Positions 58,290 through 64,000 of a stretch of DNA of 64,000 bases are shown piece by piece; the stretch's first letter is position 1; every line of letters starts with the position of its first letter. The position numbers and the translations under genes are program-made. Origin of the DNA: an uncultured Lachnospiraceae bacterium (GTDB taxonomy: Bacteria; Bacillota; Clostridia; Lachnospirales; Lachnospiraceae); the NCBI GenBank assembly GCA_900551115.1, contig URUY01000005.1:1-64000 (forward strand), read 5' to 3'. The notes below the pieces were generated by a model. The model worked only from the letters and a program-made list of their open reading frames with translations. It was not told the origin of the DNA and did not search any database.

Positions 58290-60515
58290 TTAAAACCGGA
58301 TTTCCTTCTCCTCTCCGGCTCCTATTGTGATTTCCTGTATATGCTCCTGATAACGGACTTTTGTATGGATATCCTTTTTTGCCCGCATGACTGCACAGGT
58401 CAATTTTCCTTCCTCCCAGAAAAGATCCATTTCAGCGCCGCCCTTTACACAGAGTCCCTTGATGGCTCCCGACTTCCATGCCGAAGGAAGTGCCGGAAGC
58501 AGCAGGATTCTCTCCGAAGTACTCTGCAAAAGCATCTCTGCTATGGCAGCCGTTGCTCCAAAATTGCCGTCTATCTGGAAAGGCGGATGGTTGTCAAAAA
58601 GATTGGGCAGCGTTGACTTTGCCAGTATCTGTTCAAAATTGTAATAAGCCGTTTCTCCGTCCCAGAGCTTGGCATAATGATTGATAATCCATGCACGGCT
58701 CCAGCCTGTATGTCCGCCGCCATGGGACAGTCTTCTTTCCAGCGTAACCCGGGCTGCTTCTGCAAGCTTTGGCGTACCGTCCATAGTAATCTGCTCTGAG
58801 GGATGCAGACCATACAGATGGGAAACATGTCTGTGCCCCGGCTCTGCTTCCTCATAGTCCACCGGCCACTCCAAAATATTGCCCTTTTCGCCAATCTGCG
58901 TTGGTACCAGCCGCTCTCTGGCAGCCTTTATCTGCTCGTTCAATTCGTCTGAAACACCTAAAAGCTCCGCTGCTTTAATACACTGACCAAAAAGGTCTCT
59001 TAAAATCTGATTGTCCATGGTAACACCGGCGGTATTGGCTCCCCTCTCACCATTTGGCAGAATAAAGGTATTTTCCGGTGATACGGACGGACAGGTCTTT
59101 AAATAACCGTCATGCTCAATGCAGAAATCCAGGAAAAACTGCGCAGCCTCCCGCATAATGGGAAAGCTCTCTTTTAAGAAATCCAAATCCTGCGTATATT
59201 CATAGTGGGTCCACTGGTGAGTACAGAGCCATGCAGCTCCCATAACCCAGTAAGAACCGGGAATCCAGTGGTCCTGGGTCACGGTATCTCCCCAGATATC
59301 CGTATTGTGATGCGCCATAAAGCCGCGGCAGCCGTACATGCGCTCTGCCGTAATCCTGCCGTTTGGCACCATTTTCTTAATCAGCTCAAACAGCGGATTG
59401 TGGCACTCTGACAGATTGCAGCTTTCTGCCGGCCAGTAATTCATCTGGGTATTGATATTAATCGTATATTTACAGTCCCAGGGCGGAAGCATGTCCTTAT
59501 TCCAAATTCCCTGCAGCGTTGCAGGAAGCGTCCCTTCCCTGCTGCAGGCAATCAACAGATACCGTCCGTAATCAAAATACAGCTTGGACAGTCCGATATC
59601 CACCTTTCCCTCCACTGCGTTTTTCAGCCTTTCATCTGTAGGCATGCTGTCAAAGGCAGATAAATCACCCAGTGAAAAATCCACCCTGTCATAGAGACGG
59701 CGATAGTCCTCCTCATGCCGTTTTAACAGCTCTTCCCAAGTCTTACCTGATGCCAGCCTTATAATGTCGCCGATTTCCTTTTCCACTCTTTCCATGCGGT
59801 ACGTTGTGCCTGCCGTAAAGAGCAGGGTCACTTCATCGGCATCCTCTACTAAAAGATGCTCTCCGATGACATTCACACTGCCGCCCTCTGCATACGCTGT
59901 AAGCTGCATGGCAAAATCAAAGCCGCCCTTTCCCAGATTGCCGTACAGGCAGATGCCGTTATTGCCGGCTTTTTTTACGCCGTCAAAAAACTTCTCCCGC
60001 CTAAGCAGCGCCTGAAAGGTAATGGCTCCTTTTTTATCTGCCGTAAAATGCATCACCAATACATCATCCGGTACGGACAAAAACAGCTCCCTCTTATAAT
60101 GGACGCCCTCTGCCGTAAAGGTACCGGTATACACCGCATTATCCAGACAAAGACTGCGTTCATATGCCGTCACTGTGCCGATATTTTCAAAAGTAAAATG
60201 CATATCTCCCAATGTCTGATAGGGATGTGCGCTGTCAGGGCAGCCGGACATGGCCATTTTCATAAGCCGTTCCGCCTTTTTTACCTCCCCGTTTAAAATC
60301 AGTTCCCGTATCTTTGGCAGATATTCCTTTGTATCAGGATTAATCCTGTCCGCCGGCCCGCCATACCACATACTGTCCTCATTTAACTGGATATGCTCAT
60401 TCACCGGATCTCCGAATACCATGGCACCCATTCTGCCGTTTCCCAAAGGAAGTGCTTCCTCCCATACCGCTGCCGGCTGCCTGTACCATAACCTGCTATT
60501 TGTCTTTGCTCCCAT
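58290..60515 (-). CDS. Glycoside hydrolase family 95 (alpha-L-fucosidase/galactosidase type)
   Basis: The 741-residue protein has the GH95 architecture. The N-terminal beta domain contains LWYRQPAAVWEEALPLGNGR and GAMVFGDPVNEHIQLNEDSM. The (alpha/alpha)6 barrel has WNKDMLPPWDCKYTININTQ, then the segment MNYWPAESCNLSECHNPL. A conserved end is GNFGATAAIAEMLLQS. It should remove alpha-1,2-linked L-fucose (or L-galactose) from glycans by inversion. No signal peptide is present, so the substrate is imported. Start MGAKTNSRLW follows GGAGG. Confidence 0.93.
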   Translation of the reverse strand: MGAKTNSRLWYRQPAAVWEEALPLGNGRMGAMVFGDPVNEHIQLNEDSMWYGGPADRINPDTKEYLPKIRELILNGEVKKAERLMKMAMSGCPDSAHPYQTLGDMHFTFENIGTVTAYERSLCLDNAVYTGTFTAEGVHYKRELFLSVPDDVLVMHFTADKKGAITFQALLRREKFFDGVKKAGNNGICLYGNLGKGGFDFAMQLTAYAEGGSVNVIGEHLLVEDADEVTLLFTAGTTYRMERVEKEIGDIIRLASGKTWEELLKRHEEDYRRLYDRVDFSLGDLSAFDSMPTDERLKNAVEGKVDIGLSKLYFDYGRYLLIACSREGTLPATLQGIWNKDMLPPWDCKYTININTQMNYWPAESCNLSECHNPLFELIKKMVPNGRITAERMYGCRGFMAHHNTDIWGDTVTQDHWIPGSYWVMGAAWLCTHQWTHYEYTQDLDFLKESFPIMREAAQFFLDFCIEHDGYLKTCPSVSPENTFILPNGERGANTAGVTMDNQILRDLFGQCIKAAELLGVSDELNEQIKAARERLVPTQIGEKGNILEWPVDYEEAEPGHRHVSHLYGLHPSEQITMDGTPKLAEAARVTLERRLSHGGGHTGWSRAWIINHYAKLWDGETAYYNFEQILAKSTLPNLFDNHPPFQIDGNFGATAAIAEMLLQSTSERILLLPALPSAWKSGAIKGLCVKGGAEMDLFWEEGKLTCAVMRAKKDIHTKVRYQEHIQEITIGAGEEKEIRF

Positions 60516-60673
60516 TTCGGATATTCCTCCTACCATTCAATTTCCTTATATTATCCTTTATTTTACAGGATATCGTCTGTTTTTCCTACTGCAATTTTTA
60601 TATCTTTTCTACAGTCATTGTTTCCCTTCCCCATGCATACAATAGCAAAAAGCACTCCGGGGTAATTTATTTT

Positions 60674-61309
60674 ATGTCAAAATCTGCAAAAAAAATTGCC
60701 ATTGCCGGGAGAACCCACGATACCGTCAACTATGAAAAAGCACTCAAACGGCTGTCTATTCCCTGTCTGACAACGCTTTCCTTAAGCAAAATCCAGTCCT
60801 GCGACGGTCTTCTCCTTCCCGGCGGCGGCGATATCACACCGGCATTTTTTGGTCAGAAAAACAACGGTTCCAAAAATATCGATACCGAACTGGATATTAT
60901 CCAGCTTCAGGCCTTAGAACAGGCCCTTCGCTATGAAAAACCCGTACTCGGCATCTGTAAGGGCATGCAGATTATCAACGTGTTTTTTGGCGGTACCATT
61001 ATACAGCACATGAAGGAATACGAGCTGCATCAATACAGGAACAAAGACCAGTACCATGCGTCTACGATTGTTCCCGATACCTTTCTTTATACGCTTTACG
61101 GCAGCAGCCTTACGGTAAACAGCGCCCATCACCAATGCATTGACCGTCTGGGACAGGAACTTTTTCTTGCGCAGTACGCTTCTCCCTCACCGGTACCGGA
61201 AGCAATCTGCCACAAAACGCTTCCTGTTTACGGTGTACAATGGCATCCTGAAAGGCTTTTTCCCGATGGAGATAAGCTACTGTGTTTCTTTCAGGCTCTT
61301 CTGCCTTGA
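60674..61309 (+). CDS. Class I glutamine amidotransferase-like peptidase (PuuD/GGH-like)
   Basis: The 211-residue protein belongs to the peptidase C26 family: LLLPGGGDITPAFFG, the nucleophile in VLGICKGMQIINVFFGG, the segment NSAHHQCI and the His-Pro-Glu in GVQWHPERLF. Relatives hydrolyse gamma-glutamyl-GABA or similar gamma-glutamyl amides. The Cys-His-Glu triad is complete, unlike that of CarA in this window. Start MSKSAKKIAI was chosen by homology; the longer frame is hydrophobic and unlikely. Its end overlaps the convergent DUF2974 gene by 33 bp. Confidence 0.88.
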   Translation: MSKSAKKIAIAGRTHDTVNYEKALKRLSIPCLTTLSLSKIQSCDGLLLPGGGDITPAFFGQKNNGSKNIDTELDIIQLQALEQALRYEKPVLGICKGMQIINVFFGGTIIQHMKEYELHQYRNKDQYHASTIVPDTFLYTLYGSSLTVNSAHHQCIDRLGQELFLAQYASPSPVPEAICHKTLPVYGVQWHPERLFPDGDKLLCFFQALLP

Positions 61310-62458
61310 TTTTTTGGATTTTGATTTCATGCGCTCAAAGGTAATATCAAACAGCGCCTTTATAATTTTTTTAAGCGCCTGCTTTGTTTCCTCATCTACC
61401 TCCTTTAAAGCAGCAATCATACCGTTCATGCTTTTTTTTAAGTCTGCCGAAAAATCTATCAGGTTCTCTGCTTTGGATGCAGAGACTACCTGATACAGAG
61501 TATCCACAAATATTTTCCGCTGTTCTTCATCCAGTGAAATAAGCCATTCATTTAAGGTATCGTCCGCAAATCTTCTGGTTTCATATATGCCTTTTACATA
61601 AACAAAATCATCCTCTTCTATAAGCCATGTAAACGGGTCATGCTGCAAAAGCCCAAAGGTGCGGCTCTCCACTACTTTCACATTGGGCGTGGTTTCAAAA
61701 AGCATGCCTACCAGCGAAGAATGCGGCAATATCTTTACCACCTTATCCTTTATTGCCTCATATCTGCACTTTTCAATTACTTCTTTCCGAAACCCCGGTC
61801 CGTCCATGCTGTATACCTTGATGATGCGCGCCTGTACCTCTTCTGTACAGTTCATTGCCGCATAAACCGCTAAATTTCCGCCCTTGGAATGCCCGCCCAT
61901 ATAAAAACGGTTACGCAGCCTGCCGGTTACCATATTCAGATACTTTACTGCGTAGGCCTGTCCCGGTACCGGAGACTGGAATGCCATATTGAAATCTTCC
62001 TTCCACCCTACAATCGTCTCGTCCGTTCCGCGGTAAGCAATATAAAGCGTTGTATCCTCCAACAGAAACGTTACTGCCGAAAACTGGGTTTCCCATTCCG
62101 TCTCCACAATATTAATATAACAGTTCATCTTAAGGCTGCGGAAACGGCGGCTGCGTGCCATGGCTTCAAACAGCGCTCTGTTCTCTTTCTCAAATCTTGT
62201 ATCCAAAAAAAGCCGTTCAAAATCTTTATGTGCCGCCAGCTCCTGCAAGGTTACAGACCTTTTATTTTCCGTTACAAGGGGCACCATCCCATCAAATTTC
62301 AGATAACAGAACTGGCAAAGCACCAAACTGTCCACATCATTTATGGGTTTTTCCATAAAAGTATAATCGCCGTATTTCTTAATATAACCCGTAATGGTTT
62401 CTGCCAATTCTTTCACCTTCCTTCTCCATATTTCTCTGTAAAAGTCCTTTTCATACAT
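61277..62458 (-). CDS. DUF2974 alpha/beta-hydrolase (lipase-like)
   Basis: The 393-residue protein has the lipase-like core: TLYIAYRGTDETIVGWKEDF, the nucleophile elbow FYMGGHSKGGNLAVYAAMN (G-H-S-K-G) and YSMDGPGFRKEV. This combination is the DUF2974 (Mbeg1-like) family, frequent in Lachnospiraceae, with presumed esterase activity. No signal peptide. The basic C-terminus (FERMKSKSKKSRQKSLKETQ) could contact membranes or nucleic acid. It overlaps PuuD by 33 bp, an unusually long convergent overlap. Confidence 0.85.
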   Translation of the reverse strand: MYEKDFYREIWRRKVKELAETITGYIKKYGDYTFMEKPINDVDSLVLCQFCYLKFDGMVPLVTENKRSVTLQELAAHKDFERLFLDTRFEKENRALFEAMARSRRFRSLKMNCYINIVETEWETQFSAVTFLLEDTTLYIAYRGTDETIVGWKEDFNMAFQSPVPGQAYAVKYLNMVTGRLRNRFYMGGHSKGGNLAVYAAMNCTEEVQARIIKVYSMDGPGFRKEVIEKCRYEAIKDKVVKILPHSSLVGMLFETTPNVKVVESRTFGLLQHDPFTWLIEEDDFVYVKGIYETRRFADDTLNEWLISLDEEQRKIFVDTLYQVVSASKAENLIDFSADLKKSMNGMIAALKEVDEETKQALKKIIKALFDITFERMKSKSKKSRQKSLKETQ

Positions 62459-62567
62459 CTTTCTTTTCTGTTTTTTCCCAATTTTACCACAAAAAGTAAC
62501 TTAAATAAATAAAAGTCGCTATATTCATTGCTTATTCTTCTTTTTTATGATAACTTTAATGTAATAA

Positions 62568-62581
62568 TGTAAGTGTTTACA
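62568..62581 (+). promoter_or_regulatory. Operator-like sequence before the chemotaxis receptor
   Basis: TGTAAGTGTTTACA resembles the kdu operator (TGTAAGTGCTTACA, one difference) and overlaps the start of the AGGAGGG ribosome site. A shared regulator is possible but not shown. Confidence 0.35.
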
Positions 62582-62595
62582 GGAGGGTTACTTTC

Positions 62596-64000
62596 ATGGC
62601 AAAAGCAAACGACACAGACAAAGAAAAACCGGTTAAACCAAAAAAGGCAAAACTGCCTAAAACGGTAAAACCACCCAAACCACCCAAACTGCCCAAATTA
62701 GCAAAACCGGCAAAGAAAATAAAATCCAACGAAAAAACTGCTGCAAAGGACAAAACCTCCAGCATCCAGAAAAAACTGCTTTTCATTATTATCCCCTTTA
62801 TCTTTGCCTCTTTTATGATAATACTGGTCATCAACTTTTTTTCCACCCAAAAGTCTCTGACAGATTCTGCCATCCGCACTATCCGTGAAGAGTCTCTTGC
62901 TACCGTACAGGAAATCACTATAGATATGGTAACTGCTACCAGTGCGCCTACTCTCAATGACGCATATGTCAAAATTTATGAGCATCCCAGTTCTTTATGG
63001 TCAATCTACTCAAACGTTGAGCGCCTTTCCGTGATGGACTGCGGGTATGCTTTTTTAGTAGATACGGAAACAGGCAAGATACTTGCCCATACTGACAGCA
63101 GCATTAAAAATTCCAATATCTTTGAAGCGGAAAGCGATACCTACATCGGTGAAATCGCCGCTATGATTAACAGTATTCCCAAATCGGGAGATTTACCTGT
63201 CAATCTCTTAAATGACGGTACCCAAAATTATTTTGTTATTACACAGCCCTTTGACGATATGCCCTGGGTTATGGTATTCTGTGTACCCCGTTCCTATGTC
63301 ATGGATCAGCTGGTCCCCACAAGCATAGGCATGCTGGTGATAGTTATTGTTATACTTCTGGTAACCACTTTAGTGATTGCGCTTCTTATCAGCCGTATGA
63401 TGTCACCGGTAAAGAAGCTGACACGGGTTTTAACAGACATTACGGATGGTGACTTTACCGTGAATATTTCTCCTTCCGGCAATGATGAAATTACAGTTAT
63501 GAGCCGTGCCCTAAAGGAATTTGTCTCCATTATGCGCAATGTCATTACTGACATCAGAGATGTTTCCGACCAGCTCAGCGAGCATTCTACCTCTACACAA
63601 AGCATCGCCAACGGTTTATCTTCCACCTCCGAAACACAGGCAGAATCCATGGGCGACATGCAGATAACCTTAGATCAGGTTGCAAATGCCATTCAGGATT
63701 TGGCTCAGCACGCTTCTACCTTAGCTGAGGTTGTGGATACTACAAATCATGACGGCAATGCCGCCAGCCAAAAGATGCTGCAGACAGTTACCGTTGCCAC
63801 AAAGGGCCGTGAAGATATGGCGCAGGTATCCGAAACCATGACTGCCATCGTTACCACTATGAAGCAGTTAGAGCAGGCTGTTACCGAAGTCGGGGCTTCT
63901 ACAGAACAGATTAACTCCATTGTAAAGTTTATCAGTGAGATTGCACAGCAAACCAACCTGCTTTCCTTAAATGCTGCGATTGAGGCAGCCCGCGCAGGCG
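62596..64000 (+). CDS. Methyl-accepting chemotaxis protein, 3' end outside the window
   Basis: GGAGGG lies eight bases before the ATG, and the frame is open to the window edge (468 codons). A Lys/Pro-rich cytoplasmic head of ~58 residues (KPKKAKLPKTVKPPKPPKLP) comes first. It is followed by helix TM1 (LLFIIIPFIFASFMIILVIN, residue ~61), an extracellular sensing domain with CGYAFLVDTETGKILAHTD (dCache-like), and TM2 (residue ~246). A HAMP region follows. The signalling coiled coil reaches EIAQQTNLLSLNAAIEAARA. It senses an external ligand and signals to CheA. The head is unusual for the family. Confidence 0.93.
   Translation, partial: MAKANDTDKEKPVKPKKAKLPKTVKPPKPPKLPKLAKPAKKIKSNEKTAAKDKTSSIQKKLLFIIIPFIFASFMIILVINFFSTQKSLTDSAIRTIREESLATVQEITIDMVTATSAPTLNDAYVKIYEHPSSLWSIYSNVERLSVMDCGYAFLVDTETGKILAHTDSSIKNSNIFEAESDTYIGEIAAMINSIPKSGDLPVNLLNDGTQNYFVITQPFDDMPWVMVFCVPRSYVMDQLVPTSIGMLVIVIVILLVTTLVIALLISRMMSPVKKLTRVLTDITDGDFTVNISPSGNDEITVMSRALKEFVSIMRNVITDIRDVSDQLSEHSTSTQSIANGLSSTSETQAESMGDMQITLDQVANAIQDLAQHASTLAEVVDTTNHDGNAASQKMLQTVTVATKGREDMAQVSETMTAIVTTMKQLEQAVTEVGASTEQINSIVKFISEIAQQTNLLSLNAAIEAARAG

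Noticed and set aside
1..64000. CRISPR arrays, cas genes, restriction systems, prophage structural genes
   Set aside because: None seen. The only spaced repeats are att/arm sites and short operator-like words.

Overview
The window looks like a chromosomal segment of a low-to-moderate GC, spore-forming, motile clostridium, most likely a gut Lachnospiraceae. The evidence is dipicolinate synthase genes dpaA-dpaB (spore-specific), a Trp T-box, Gram-positive ribosome sites and promoters, a Pre/MobM-type mobilisation module, a chemotaxis receptor, and plant or host glycan genes (kduI-kduD pathway, GH95, GH127). The family-level assignment is inference from gene content.

Region by region. (1) 1-10.4 kb is an AT-rich accessory island: the tail of a tyrosine integrase, a ribbon-helix-helix protein, several intact and broken acetyltransferase genes, two CPBP proteases, an ECF sigma/anti-sigma/CPBP operon, an MFS transporter, ProX, a YefM-YoeB-type toxin-antitoxin pair, and a TetR/flavodoxin divergent pair. 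It ends at a tRNA-Val/tRNA-Met operon (minus strand). (2) 10.7-16.7 kb is core: argS, asnB, dpaB, dpaA, queH. (3) 17-22.1 kb holds an AlbA/Schlafen-type ATPase regulator, a Nudix gene and a large lipoprotein interrupted by a frameshift in a run of seven Ts. (4) 22.3-30 kb holds carB-carA, an alanyl-tRNA editing protein, a metallophosphoesterase and a DUF4474 protein. (5) 30.2-36.8 kb holds an SDR, an AraC regulator, a GH127 enzyme, a polar amino-acid ABC transporter and a BFD-like ferredoxin. (6) 36.9-44.7 kb is a second accessory region. It contains a 4.8-kb integrative mobilisable element (attL, two acetyltransferase cargo genes, HUH Rep, oriT, Mob, integrase, attR) inserted in tRNA-Leu(AAG), next to the internally deleted remnant of a sister element that carries a different cargo gene. 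(7) 45-64 kb holds a FliD-like protein, tRNA-Leu(CAG), a TetR/GPH-transporter/hydrolase operon, the hexuronate operon kduI-kduD-rpiB-like-eda-kdgK with its divergent AraC regulator, a T-box-controlled trpB2, a GDSL hydrolase, a GH95 fucosidase, a PuuD-like amidotransferase, a DUF2974 lipase-like protein and the start of a chemotaxis receptor.

How the genes work together. The kdu operon should turn unsaturated uronates from pectin or glycosaminoglycans into pyruvate and glyceraldehyde-3-phosphate, probably under the AraC regulator beside it. GH95, GH127 and the GPH transporter fit a glycan-foraging lifestyle.

The main surprises are: a CarA whose glutaminase Cys, His and Glu are all replaced; the modular cargo-swapping tRNA-Leu element with a recognisable MOBV-type oriT; a circularly permuted amino-acid binding protein; and the T7 frameshift in the 19.7-22.1 kb lipoprotein.
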